Assembly (NCBI RefSeq): GCF_031085175.1
Contig: NZ_JAVHUY010000041.1
Span: forward strand, 29,634 to 93,633
DNA: 64,000 nt
From: Phytohabitans maris
GTDB lineage: Bacteria; Actinomycetota; Actinomycetes; Mycobacteriales; Micromonosporaceae
Direction: 5' to 3'
Within the stretch, counting starts at the first letter, position 1; each line of letters starts with the position of its first letter. Below, piece by piece: positions 42,852 to 51,474 of this stretch. The notes below the pieces were generated by a model. The model saw nothing but the letters and a program-made list of their open reading frames with translations. It was not told where the DNA came from and searched no databases. Both the position numbers and the translations under genes were made by a program.

Positions 42852-45800
42852 TCAGGGCGCGCAGAGCAGGCGGGCGGCGGCCCAGTCGCCGTGGTCGGCG
42901 CCGTTGCCGTTGCCGCCGTCGGTGATGCGCAGCTCCAGGCGGTCGCCGCCGGTCACGTCGGCGGTGATCGGCTCGGCGCCGGCGGCGCCGGTCAGGACGG
43001 GGGTGGCGGCGCGGCGTTCGCCGTCGACCCAGACCTCGAACGCGACCGAGCCGCTGGCGCCCATCTCGTCGTCGACACCCACGTCCGCGCGGAACGACGT
43101 GCAGCGCCCGCCGAGGTCGACCGCGATGCGGGAGGGGGCGTGGGCGCCGATGCCCTTGTCGTACACCTCGCCGCCGATCGCGATCGGGCGCCCGTCGCCG
43201 GCCGGCTGCTCGCCGTTGCTCATGTCCCGCTCGACCGGGCCCCACCCGCTCTCGGCCACCAGGAACGGCAGGTCGCTGACCCAGAGCCCGCCCGGCGGCA
43301 GCGGCGCCCGCACGGTCGCCGAGGTGTCCACCGTGGTCGGGAAGCCGTTGGTGGTGGCGCTGACCCGCGCGCTCAGCTCGTACCGCCCGGTGTCCGTGCC
43401 GCCCGGCGCGGTCACCGTGAAGACGGCCTTCTCCGGCGTGCCATAGGCGACGGTGCCGAGGTCGGCGGCGGCCGGCGTGACGGTCCAGCCCTCCGGCGCG
43501 GCCAGGGTCGCGGTGGTGCCGGTCGCGCCGCCGACGCACCGCGCCCCGACGGTCACGGTCACCTCGTGCGGCTCTCCCGGCGTGATCTGCTCGCCGGCGG
43601 CCACCGCCACGTCCGGCGGGCAGGGCGCCGGCGCCCGCGAGTCGGGTACCCCGCCGGCCCGCAGCTCGGCCGCCGTCAGCGGGCGGATGACCAGGGAGTA
43701 CTCGTGGGCGCGGTTGGCCGGCACGCGAAACTCGTCGAGCACCGAGTTGGGTGTCTCCCCCATCCCGGTCTCGCCGGCCGCGGCGTGCAGCGTCACCCAG
43801 CCCTCGTTACGGACCAGGGGGAGCTGGAAGTCGTACTCGGCGCGGGCCAGCTCGTCGTACGGCGTCACGCTCACGTCGATGTCGCCGCCGACCAGCAGCC
43901 CTCGCCGTCCATCGTGGAGGGTGGCCCAGCGGGAGTCGGTGTGGTTGCCGTAGGCCTGCGGCCGGGAGTAGCGCACGTACTGCCCGTCGACCGTGTCCCG
44001 CCACACGCCGGTGAAGGCGCCGCTGGCCCGGTCGTTGTACGTCTCGTGTGGACCCCGGCCGTACCAGGCGAAGCGGTCCATCTCGTCGGGCACCTGGAGC
44101 CGCACGCCGACCCGGGGCAGGTACGGCAGCGCGCCCAGCCCGCTGCCGCCCGGCGTGACCCGGTGGTCGAGCGTGATCGTGCCGCGCCCGTCGATCCGGT
44201 ACCGCAGCACCTGGTCGAACGCGAGCAGCCCGGGCTCGCCGGTCGCGGTGGCGCGCACCTCCACGACCGCCGCACCGGCCACCGTGGACGCCGAGACGCC
44301 GGTCACCGCCGTGCTGAGCCGGTCGAGCCCGAGCTCGTGCCACACCTCGCGGTCGGCGGTCCCCCACCCGTACGTCTCGTTGCTGGTCGGCGGCCGGTAC
44401 ACGTCCAGCTCCGGCCCGGTGCGCAGCAGCTCGCGGCCGCCGGCGGCCATCGAGCGGAGCGTGCCGGTGGCGGTGTCGAAGCGGTACGTCCAGCCGTCGC
44501 CGGCGACCACCACCGTGCGGTCGTCGCGGGTGAGCCGCGGCCCCTTCGCCGGTGCCGGCGGCAGCACGCCGGGCACCACCCGGCCGCCGGCGGCGAACTG
44601 GTCCCAGCCGTACCGGACGCCCTCCCGCCCGACCGCCTCGACGCGCAGCCAGCGCTGCCGGTCCTGCGGGTTCGGCGGTGCCTGGCCCACGTCGAGGCCG
44701 GCCGTGGCCCCGGGCGCCAGGCGCAGCCGCCGGCTTCCCGAGCGCAGGGTACGGTCCACCTCGACCAGCGACCACCGCACGGTCACGTCGAGCGTGCCGG
44801 CCGGCTGTTCGTTGTGGACGGTCACGGTGGAGCCGGCCGTGGCGAACCGGACCGGAGCGTGCGCCCAGGCCACCTCGACCGTCTCCGGCTGCCGGTACCG
44901 GTCGGTGCCGACCATCCCGTCCGTGCCGGAGAGGCTGATGCCGAGGCTGTCGAAGTCACCGCGCCGCTCGGCGCGCTCGAAGTCGAGGGCCAGCGCGGGG
45001 GTCGCCGAGGCGGAGGGCGGCACGGCGGCGCCGTAGACCCGTGCCGTGTCGATGGCGCCGCGGGCCAACCGGGTGTGCAGGTCGTCCTGCTGGGTCTGGG
45101 CGTTGCGGCCGACGTTCACCTCGTAGAGGCCGGGGTCGAGGGCACCGGTGCGGGGCGCGGTGGCGACCTCGGCGCCGTCGACGAAGAGCCGCAGCGCGGT
45201 GCCGTCGTAGACGCCGGTGACCCGGTGCCACGCGCCGTACCAGTCGGCCGGCACCGGCGCCGCGACCGCCGACCAGCCGTCGGTGGTGACGCCGAACTCC
45301 AGCGTGGTCCGGTCCCGCATCTGCAGCGCGTACGCCCGGCCCTTGGTGACGATCGGGAAGCTGCCGGCCCATTCCCCCGGCCGCACCCAGGCGTCGAGCG
45401 TCACGGCGGTACCGGTGAAGTCGAGCCGCGGGTCACGGAACGTGCTGACGAAGTCGTCCAGGCTGGACAGTTCGAGGTGTCCGGAGACGATGGAGGGTTT
45501 GCCGACCGCGAACGCCTGGATCCGGTTGGGCGACGAATCCGGGGTGAGGACCAGCGGCTGGCGCAGGTTGGCCTCGGCCCAGTCCCAGACGAAGCCACCC
45601 TGCAGCGACGGGTACCGGCGCACGAGCGCCCAGAACCGGTCGAAGTTGCCGACGCTGTTGCCCATCGCGTGGGCGTACTCGCCGAAGACGATCGGGCGGG
45701 TCGCGGTCCGGGCGATCGACTCCACATAGGACGGCGTCGGGTAGCGGGGTCCCCACACGTCGGCGTACGGCGCGTCGCCGTTCGGGCTGTTGGACTGGTG

Positions 45801-47321
45801 GTAAAGCAGCCGGGTCGGCTCGTTCGCGTCGGCCCAGGCGGCCATCGCGAAGTGCGCGGTGCCGAGCCCGGCCTCGTTGCCGGTGTCCCAAATGATCACG
45901 CTCGGGTGGTTCTTGTCCCGGGCCACCATCGCCTGGAACCGGTCGGCGAACGCGGCCTGCCACTCCGGCCGGGAGGCGAGGCAGTTGTCCGGGCAGCTTT
46001 CGTGGGAGTGGGTCTCGATGTCGACCTCGTCGGCCACCCAGAGCCCTTCCCGGTCGGCCAGGTCGTAGAGGTAGGGGTCGGACGGGTAGTGGGAGGTGCG
46101 TACGGCGTTGATGTGCATGCTCTTCATCAGCGCGACGTCGCGGCGCTGGGCGGCCCGGCTCAGGTGCCGGCCGGTGTCCGGGTCGGTCTCGGCGCGGTTG
46201 GTCCCCTTGATCAGGATCCGCTCGCCGTTGACCAGGATCTGGGCGTCGCGGACCTCGACCTCGCGAAAGCCGACCGCCTGCGCGGTGACGTGGGTGACCC
46301 GGCCGCCGGGGTCGAGCAGCTCCAGCACCAGCGCGTACAGGTGTGGCGCGTCGGCGCTCCACTTGGCCGGGTCGGTGACGGCGGCGGTCAGCGTGTCCCG
46401 CCCGGTCGTCGTGGCGACGGTACGGCCCCGCGGGTCGCGCAGCGTGCCCCGCACCGTGTAGCCGTCCGCGGCGCCGCCGAGCGAGAGCCGCGCGGTCAGC
46501 GTGGCGTCCCGGTACGCGGCGTCCAGGTCGGTCGTGACGTACGCGTCGCGCAGGTACGTCGCCGGCGTCGAGTAGAGCCAGACGTCCCGGAAGATGCCGC
46601 TGTACCGCCACTGGTCGACGTCCTCCAGGTAGGCGCCGGAGCCCCACCGGTGCACCTGCACGGCGACCCGGTTGGTGCCGGCGTGTACCGCCCCGGTGAC
46701 GTCGAACTCGGCGGGCGTGTAGCCGCCCTGGTCGTACCCGATGTAGTGGCCGTTGACCCAGACGAAGTAGCCGCTGGTCACGCCCTCGAAGCGGAGCACC
46801 GTGCGGCGCCCGGACCAGGAGGGCGCGACCTCGAAGTCGCGCACGTACGCGCCGGTGGGGTTGACGTCGCGCGGTACCCGGGGCGGGTCGTCCGGCCAGA
46901 TCTCCTCCGGGATGTTGCGAAACATCGGGTGGTCCAGGAAGTCGGACTGCCAGGTGTGCGGCACGGTGGCCGCCGGCCAGCCGGAGGCGTCGAAGTCCGC
47001 GGCGTGGAAGCCCGCCGGCACGTCCCGCGGGTGGTCGACGACGCGCAGCCGCCAGCCGCCGTCGAGCGTCGCGACCCACGGCGACCGTGCACTGTGCTCG
47101 GTGACGTCGGCGGCGGCGGTCCGCGCGTCCGGGTACGGGCGGAGCATCGCGTGCGGGGCCTCCTGCCCCTCGCCGGTCATGCCCGGGTCGTCGAGGTACC
47201 GGTAGACGTCGTCGACGGTGACCGGCCCCGGACCGGCCGGGGCGGCCGCCGCGGCCGGGAGCGCGCCCGGCCAGGCCAGCGCGAGGAGTGTGAGGGACGC
47301 GAGCAGGCGACGGGCTGGCAC
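42852..47321 (-). CDS. Secreted multidomain GH2 beta-galactosidase
   Basis: A 1,489-residue exported glycoside hydrolase. Order: signal peptide (1-27); GH2 sugar-binding domain (about 75-260); Ig-like domain (about 265-370); TIM barrel with acid/base Glu in IIWDTGNEAGLG (about 481) and nucleophile Glu in IVFGEYAHAMGNS (about 547). An inserted LamG/concanavalin-like domain follows (about 613-757), then a beta-gal small-chain domain (about 920-1210), a NEW3 domain (about 1225-1335) and a C-terminal NPCBM domain (about 1343-1489). It is longer than LacZ by the LamG, NEW3 and NPCBM parts, which should bind polysaccharide. The GTG start has AGGGAGG upstream. Monocistronic. Confidence 0.94.
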   Translation of the reverse strand: MPARRLLASLTLLALAWPGALPAAAAAPAGPGPVTVDDVYRYLDDPGMTGEGQEAPHAMLRPYPDARTAAADVTEHSARSPWVATLDGGWRLRVVDHPRDVPAGFHAADFDASGWPAATVPHTWQSDFLDHPMFRNIPEEIWPDDPPRVPRDVNPTGAYVRDFEVAPSWSGRRTVLRFEGVTSGYFVWVNGHYIGYDQGGYTPAEFDVTGAVHAGTNRVAVQVHRWGSGAYLEDVDQWRYSGIFRDVWLYSTPATYLRDAYVTTDLDAAYRDATLTARLSLGGAADGYTVRGTLRDPRGRTVATTTGRDTLTAAVTDPAKWSADAPHLYALVLELLDPGGRVTHVTAQAVGFREVEVRDAQILVNGERILIKGTNRAETDPDTGRHLSRAAQRRDVALMKSMHINAVRTSHYPSDPYLYDLADREGLWVADEVDIETHSHESCPDNCLASRPEWQAAFADRFQAMVARDKNHPSVIIWDTGNEAGLGTAHFAMAAWADANEPTRLLYHQSNSPNGDAPYADVWGPRYPTPSYVESIARTATRPIVFGEYAHAMGNSVGNFDRFWALVRRYPSLQGGFVWDWAEANLRQPLVLTPDSSPNRIQAFAVGKPSIVSGHLELSSLDDFVSTFRDPRLDFTGTAVTLDAWVRPGEWAGSFPIVTKGRAYALQMRDRTTLEFGVTTDGWSAVAAPVPADWYGAWHRVTGVYDGTALRLFVDGAEVATAPRTGALDPGLYEVNVGRNAQTQQDDLHTRLARGAIDTARVYGAAVPPSASATPALALDFERAERRGDFDSLGISLSGTDGMVGTDRYRQPETVEVAWAHAPVRFATAGSTVTVHNEQPAGTLDVTVRWSLVEVDRTLRSGSRRLRLAPGATAGLDVGQAPPNPQDRQRWLRVEAVGREGVRYGWDQFAAGGRVVPGVLPPAPAKGPRLTRDDRTVVVAGDGWTYRFDTATGTLRSMAAGGRELLRTGPELDVYRPPTSNETYGWGTADREVWHELGLDRLSTAVTGVSASTVAGAAVVEVRATATGEPGLLAFDQVLRYRIDGRGTITLDHRVTPGGSGLGALPYLPRVGVRLQVPDEMDRFAWYGRGPHETYNDRASGAFTGVWRDTVDGQYVRYSRPQAYGNHTDSRWATLHDGRRGLLVGGDIDVSVTPYDELARAEYDFQLPLVRNEGWVTLHAAAGETGMGETPNSVLDEFRVPANRAHEYSLVIRPLTAAELRAGGVPDSRAPAPCPPDVAVAAGEQITPGEPHEVTVTVGARCVGGATGTTATLAAPEGWTVTPAAADLGTVAYGTPEKAVFTVTAPGGTDTGRYELSARVSATTNGFPTTVDTSATVRAPLPPGGLWVSDLPFLVAESGWGPVERDMSNGEQPAGDGRPIAIGGEVYDKGIGAHAPSRIAVDLGGRCTSFRADVGVDDEMGASGSVAFEVWVDGERRAATPVLTGAAGAEPITADVTGGDRLELRITDGGNGNGADHGDWAAARLLCAP

Positions 47322-47418
47322 GGGACGGCCTCCCTATCCGGATCTGGCGCGGATCCGACGACTCACCCCTTCCTAACATCCAGCCATGTACATATTCAAG
47401 GAAAAGATCCGCTCCCCG

Positions 47419-47472
47419 GTGATCGAAGCTCCCCCCAAGTCGTTCTAGCGACTTGAGGGGAGCTTCGATCAC
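47419..47472. repeat. Family A palindrome, copy 4
   Basis: Arms GTGATCGAAGCTCCCC (47419-47434) and GGGGAGCTTCGATCAC (47457-47472) are 16 bp and perfect. The inner hairpin AAGTCGTTCTAGCGACTT is nearly the same as in copy 1. It lies between the 3' end of the membrane-protein gene and the 5' end of the galactosidase gene. Confidence 0.93.
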
Positions 47473-47480
47473 GGGGACGT

Positions 47481-48128
47481 CTAGGCGGAGGCGGGGACGC
47501 GCTGCTTGGTCTCCGGCTCCGGGGCGGCGAACGTCGCGGTCTTCGGGGTGACCAGCGCGTGGATCAGGCCGAGCACCGCCAGGATGAGCAGCGCGGCGGC
47601 GGCGAGGTAGGCGACGGTGGCGAACTGGGCCGCCTTGGTGCCGAACTCGCTGAAGCCGTAAGAGGTCAGCAGCAGGCCGCGCAGCGTCTCACCCTTGAAG
47701 ACGGTGTCCCGCTGCTGGTTCACCTGGGCGAGCTGGGTCTGCAGGTCGGCCAGGTTGGGGGCGTTGGTCTTCTCCGCCTCGGCGACCTGGGTGCGCAGCT
47801 GCGTCTGGGGCTCGCCCAGCTCGGCGTACGTCTTGCCGTCCGCAGTGGACTTCAGGTGCAGGCCGATGAAGTTGTTGGCGTAGCACTCGGCCTGCTTGCC
47901 GGTGGTCAGCTTCTGCCCGGCGTACTCGACCAGGCACGGCTGGGCCTTCTCCTCCTCGGTGAGCTCGGCGGCCGGCTTGAACGAGATGTTCTGCTGGCCG
48001 AGCTGGTCGGCGACGTAGTTCTTGGCGAAGTTGGCGTTGCTGGTCAGCACGAGGCCGGCGATCAGCAGCAGGGCAGCCAGAACCAGCCCGCCGACGCTGA
48101 CCACGAGGTCCAGGGTCTTACGCTTCAT
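47481..48128 (-). CDS. Membrane protein with two helices and an external coiled coil
   Basis: I do not recognise a named family. The 215-residue product has a membrane helix at about 8-28, an extracytoplasmic middle with two Cys (QPCLVEYAGQ and QAECYANN, likely a disulfide) and a Gln-rich coiled coil (about 105-140; TQLRTQVAEAEKTNAPNLAD). A second helix at about 175-195 and a short tail follow. The ATG at 48128 has GGAG seven bases upstream. It is a single gene between a palindrome and the poly-G region. Confidence 0.82.
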   Translation of the reverse strand: MKRKTLDLVVSVGGLVLAALLLIAGLVLTSNANFAKNYVADQLGQQNISFKPAAELTEEEKAQPCLVEYAGQKLTTGKQAECYANNFIGLHLKSTADGKTYAELGEPQTQLRTQVAEAEKTNAPNLADLQTQLAQVNQQRDTVFKGETLRGLLLTSYGFSEFGTKAAQFATVAYLAAAALLILAVLGLIHALVTPKTATFAAPEPETKQRVPASA

Positions 48129-48289
48129 GGGATCACTCCGTCGAATGTGGAGCTTGCCCGGCGGGCTCAGCTCGCGGCAGTACATTGACGAAATAGATGT
48201 TCGACGGTTGCGCTCCCCACCGGCAGAGAAGCAAGTCCCGCATCCGGCGGGACCATCGGTCCCCCTACGACGGGACCGCTCACCGGGGC

Positions 48290-48440
<151 letters not shown>

Positions 48441-48460
48441 GGCCCCCCGCTGCGGGGTGG

Positions 48461-49042
48461 CTACGACAGACGCATGGTGGTGAGGCAGGTGGGGTCGTCG
48501 GGTCCGGTGGAGACGTCGGCGGTGGCCGTACGCCCGTCGTGGTCGACCCGCACGGTGGCGTCGATGCCGCTGGGCAGCCAGAACCCGGCGAAGCCACTGT
48601 CGAACGTCTGGACGTCCTGGTCGACCAGGGCCCGTCCGGTGGCCCGGTCGGTGACGGTCAGGTGCATCCGCTCGGTGGCCAGCTCACCGCGGCAGGTGGT
48701 GAGGCTGTGGTTGAAGCAGTCGTGGGTGCCGCCGACGTACGGCGCGATCGACAGATAGAACTGGCCGGCCGGCAGGTCCAGCGCCGTCGAGGCACCGGTC
48801 CGCGAGTCGGTGAGCAGCAGCTGCCCGGGGCGTACGGACGCCCGCAGGTCCCGCGCCCGGGCGTCGACCGGAGTGCTCTCGAGCCGGTCGATCACCTGCC
48901 GCGCGTCCAGCCCCTCCAGGTCGTACGCGGCGAGGACCGAACCGCCGGTCGTGGCCGGGGCCGGCTCGTCCGCGGCGGACCCGCATCCCGCCAGGGCCAG
49001 TGCCGCGGCCGCCGCGAGCACCAGGCCTTTCACCGTTCTCAT
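48461..49042 (-). CDS. cueP: CueP-family copper-binding lipoprotein
   Basis: A 193-residue lipoprotein with lipobox LAGC near residue 20. The body matches CueP: GLDARQVIDRLESTPV, LLLTDSRTGASTALDLPAGQFYLSIAPYVGGTHDCFNHSLTTCRGEL and a C-terminal DDPTCLTTMRLS. The three Cys in C-x7-C plus C order are the copper ligands/disulfide partners of the family. In enteric bacteria CueP protects the periplasm from copper. The start overlaps the stop of a truncated flavodoxin frame (ATGA), so it may have been fused to that gene's promoter. The stop lies only 21 bp from the poly-G block. Confidence 0.88.
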   Translation of the reverse strand: MRTVKGLVLAAAAALALAGCGSAADEPAPATTGGSVLAAYDLEGLDARQVIDRLESTPVDARARDLRASVRPGQLLLTDSRTGASTALDLPAGQFYLSIAPYVGGTHDCFNHSLTTCRGELATERMHLTVTDRATGRALVDQDVQTFDSGFAGFWLPSGIDATVRVDHDGRTATADVSTGPDDPTCLTTMRLS

Positions 49043-49110
49043 ACGTCGCTCAGCTCCTTGATCTCGGTTGTGGCGCCGTGCTTGCTGGCCGCGGCCACCA
49101 GCACCCGCAC
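49039..49110 (-). pseudogene. N-terminal stub of a flavodoxin-domain protein
   Basis: From GTG at 49110 the frame reads VRVLVAAASKHGATTEI, the FMN-phosphate loop that opens flavodoxin-domain proteins, then only KELSDV and a stop. The rest of the roughly 150-residue domain is gone and cueP begins on the overlapping ATGA. A deletion joined the flavodoxin start to cueP. The frame upstream to 49398 looks non-coding. Confidence 0.6.
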
Positions 49111-49467
49111 GGCCAGCTCACCGCCGACCGGGGCACTCACGGCTTCACGCACCGCAGGCGCCAGGCGGGTCGGCGGGTCGCGCGGCGTGCGCTTGCCACC
49201 GGGCGGCAGGCGGGTGCCGCGGGCTGGTCCAGGTGCGCGATGGCGGGGCGTTCGAGGGTCAGCGTCGCCACCCGGCGGGTCGCTGGCGCGGTCTGCGGTC
49301 TCATCACTGCCTCCCTCGTCCGGCGAACTGTCACCCCCAGCCTGCGCCGCCGGCCCGCCGGCTCCCAGGGTCGCCCGGACGCTCGGGTACGGGTCCAACG
49401 GCGCCCAACCGGCGGGCCATTGGCCCTGTTCGGCGTGACCGGGACGCGGCGACAGGCGCCCAGCGGG
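49111..49467. other. Gene-free stretch with a possible DevR/OsdR-type box
   Basis: I see no convincing gene here. GGGCCATTGGCCC (49414-49426) is a perfect inverted repeat apart from its centre and resembles boxes bound by DosR/DevR-type regulators, which often control flavodoxin and stress genes in actinomycetes. That reading is weak and rests on memory. Confidence 0.3.
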
Positions 49468-49596
49468 CTAGCAGGCGTTGAGCTCGACCGCCCAGCCGGA
49501 GGCGGCCGTGAACGTCGCGTGGAACGGGATGCCGGCGGCCAGGCGCGTCCGGCGACGCGGCCGCGACCGCTCGGCTGGTGAAGCATCGGTTCGCGT
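49468..49596 (-). CDS. Possible 42-residue peptide gene with ACG at the start position
   Basis: Downstream of the cupin gene, GGGGAGG (49608-49602) is followed after five bases by ACG at 49596, then 42 codons and a TAG at 49468. There is no ATG, GTG or TTG at that place. The peptide has a basic Arg-rich front (RSRPRRRTR) and a distinctive end, FHATFTAASGWAVELNAC, with a single terminal Cys. This leader/core shape recalls ribosomally made peptide precursors, but no modifying enzyme is adjacent. Either ACG is a rare start, or the start has mutated, or it is chance. Confidence 0.35.
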   Translation of the reverse strand, partial: TRTDASPAERSRPRRRTRLAAGIPFHATFTAASGWAVELNAC

Positions 49597-49616
49597 GACG
49601 ACCTCCCCACGGCCGG

Positions 49617-49991
49617 TCAGGGCCGCGGGTACCGGTGGTGCAGTTGCAGCACCAGGAACCCGTCCGGCCCCACGTCCTGGATCGGGTGCTCGACCGCCAC
49701 CGGGACGTGCAGGTACGACCCGGCCACCACCGGCCGGCCGCCGATGGTCGCGCGCCCCGCGAGCACCCAGATGTGGTGGTCCGCGATGTGGTGCGGGGGT
49801 CCTGGCGTCCGCGCCCCCGGCGCATACCGGATCAGGGCGTAGACCAGCTCCGCGTTGCCCCACAGCTGCTTTTCCCGGACCCCCGGGCAGCCCTCCACCG
49901 GCCGCCACGGGATCCGCTCGATGGCGGCGGGATCCAGCAGGCGCGTCGTGCGGTCAATGCCGTCGATGAGTGGTCCAGCCTCCGGTCGCAT
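49617..49991 (-). CDS. Small cupin-domain protein
   Basis: A 124-residue single cupin. Motif 1 is GPPHHIADHHIWVLAGRATIGG (His ligands), and motif 2 includes SYLHVPVAVEHPIQDVGPDGFLVLQLHH. GAGGAG lies before the ATG at 49991. It stands just upstream of the possible small peptide gene, 20 bp away, and may share its mRNA. Cupins of this size bind a metal and can be isomerases, dioxygenases or sensors; no substrate can be named. Confidence 0.82.
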   Translation of the reverse strand: MRPEAGPLIDGIDRTTRLLDPAAIERIPWRPVEGCPGVREKQLWGNAELVYALIRYAPGARTPGPPHHIADHHIWVLAGRATIGGRPVVAGSYLHVPVAVEHPIQDVGPDGFLVLQLHHRYPRP

Positions 49992-50640
49992 GTCCGCTCC
50001 TCGCTCGCGATACCGGCCTTCTCACACCACACCAGCCCTCCCGCCCCTTCCCGGTCAGGGGCTCTTGGCCCCCCGCGGGTGCCATCCGGCCCAAGGGCTT
50101 CCGATATACCCCGGCCCGCGCCAGCCGCGGACCGCATGCGCGGGTTCCCCGGGGACGTGGAGCGTCTTCTTGGGGTGCCTTCCCACGGCACCGCGACGGC
50201 CGGCGGCGACCTGGCGCTCGCCGACGCCCCCGGCCTCCGCTGCCGGCTCCACGACACAAGCCGGCTCCACGACACAAGCCCCCGGGCGAGCTCGCGCTGA
50301 CGTCGCGGCCACCGCACACGGCGGGTGCCGGGAAGCTGCGCGGTCGCACGCACAGACGGGGCAGCTCCAGAGCTTCCCGCACAGACACATCCGCCCGCCC
50401 GGCGGCGAGGTGCTGAAGTGTCGGTCTCGGCGGCGGGTGGAGGCGGTCGGGGCCGGCGGCGCGGGCCCGGGCGACCAGCCAGCCCGTTCGCGCCGGCGAG
50501 CGCCCGCGCGGTGCGGGGGCTGTCCCCCGAGCGAGCTACCCGCAAGTGTCCACTGTGCGGTGACGATTGCGGCGGGCCGGATCCATAGCGTTCTACGTGT
50601 CGCGGCGCCCGGCCGCGCGCAGTCTCGCCAAGGAGTCGTC
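49992..50640. other. Gene-free 650-bp region with a module shared with the MITE-like element
   Basis: No gene is seen. The segment 50138-50185 matches, in inverted orientation, 42702-42760 inside the MITE-like element: both share GTGGAGCG, CTTGGGGTGC and TTCCC, with a 10-base insertion in the other copy. Several short GC hairpins (such as GGGGCTCTTGGCCCC near 50057) occur. The last part holds the AAGGAG site of the protease gene. Confidence 0.45.
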
Positions 50641-51465
50641 ATGCGACTGTTGAAGCAGCTCGGAGCCGTCGCGGTGGTTGCCTTCGCCGGCCAGCTGGGG
50701 GTGGCGCTGGTGGAGGGGAACGCGGTCCTCACGCTCCTCCTCGGCATCGCGACGGCCGTGCTCGCCCTGTTCGCGTACCGGTGGGTGGTGCGGCGGACCG
50801 AGCGCCGCGCGCCGGTGGAGGCGGAGTGGGGCGGGGCCGCCGGCGGGGTGTCCCGCGGGGTGCTGATCGGGGCCGGGCTGTTCGCGGCCGTGATCGTAAA
50901 TATCGCCTTCCTCGGTGGCTACCGCGTGGAGGGGTGGGGTTCGGTCTCCGGCGCGGTGGGACTGTTCGGTTTCATGGCCGCGGCCGCGGTGACCGAAGAG
51001 GTGATCTTCCGCGGTGTGCTGTTTCGGATCGTGGAGGGCTGGATCGGCACCTGGGCCGCGCTGTCGCTGACCGCGCTGGTGTTCGGCCTGTCGCACCTGT
51101 TCAACGAGAACGCCAGCCTGTGGGGCGCGATCGCCGTCGCGGTCGCGGGCGGCGGGATGCTCGTCTCCGCCTACGCCGCCACCCGCACCCTGTGGGTGCC
51201 GATCGGCCTGCACTTCGGCTGGAACTTCGCCCAGGCCGGCGTCTTCGGCACCCAGGTCTCCGGCAACGGCGAGTCGGAGGGGCTGCTGGAGGGCGTGACG
51301 TCCGGCTCGACCCTGCTCAGCGGCGGCGCGTTCGGACCGGAGGCGAGCCTGTACACGGTGGTGGCGGGTGTGCTGGTGACCACCGTGTTCATGGTGCTGG
51401 CCCGCCGGCGCGGCCACGTGGTGTCCCGCCGCCGGCGCCCCACCCCGGCCGTCGCGGCCCGCTAG
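50641..51465 (+). CDS. CPBP-family intramembrane metalloprotease
   Basis: A 274-residue membrane protein of the CPBP (Abi, CAAX protease-like) family with about eight helices. The active-site motifs are in order: TEEVIFRG (EExxxR), FGLSHLFN (FxxxH) and LHFGWNFAQ (HxxxN). AAGGAG precedes the ATG at 50641; the longer open frame upstream is not coding-like. The stop codon TAG also forms the first bases of the TAGGCT promoter box of the next gene. Substrates unknown. Confidence 0.93.
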   Translation: MRLLKQLGAVAVVAFAGQLGVALVEGNAVLTLLLGIATAVLALFAYRWVVRRTERRAPVEAEWGGAAGGVSRGVLIGAGLFAAVIVNIAFLGGYRVEGWGSVSGAVGLFGFMAAAAVTEEVIFRGVLFRIVEGWIGTWAALSLTALVFGLSHLFNENASLWGAIAVAVAGGGMLVSAYAATRTLWVPIGLHFGWNFAQAGVFGTQVSGNGESEGLLEGVTSGSTLLSGGAFGPEASLYTVVAGVLVTTVFMVLARRRGHVVSRRRRPTPAVAAR

Positions 51466-51468
51466 GCT
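51463..51468 (+). promoter_or_regulatory. -10 box of a leaderless promoter, overlapping a stop codon
   Basis: TAGGCT (51463-51468) lies six bases before the GTG of the kinase gene. Its first three bases are the stop codon of the protease gene. Confidence 0.6.
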
Positions 51469-51474
51469 CGCCCG

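Noticed and set aside
42621..47456. 1,611-codon plus-strand open frame opposite the galactosidase
   Set aside because: Mirror of the GH2 frame with no recognisable domain; the minus strand encodes a clear enzyme.
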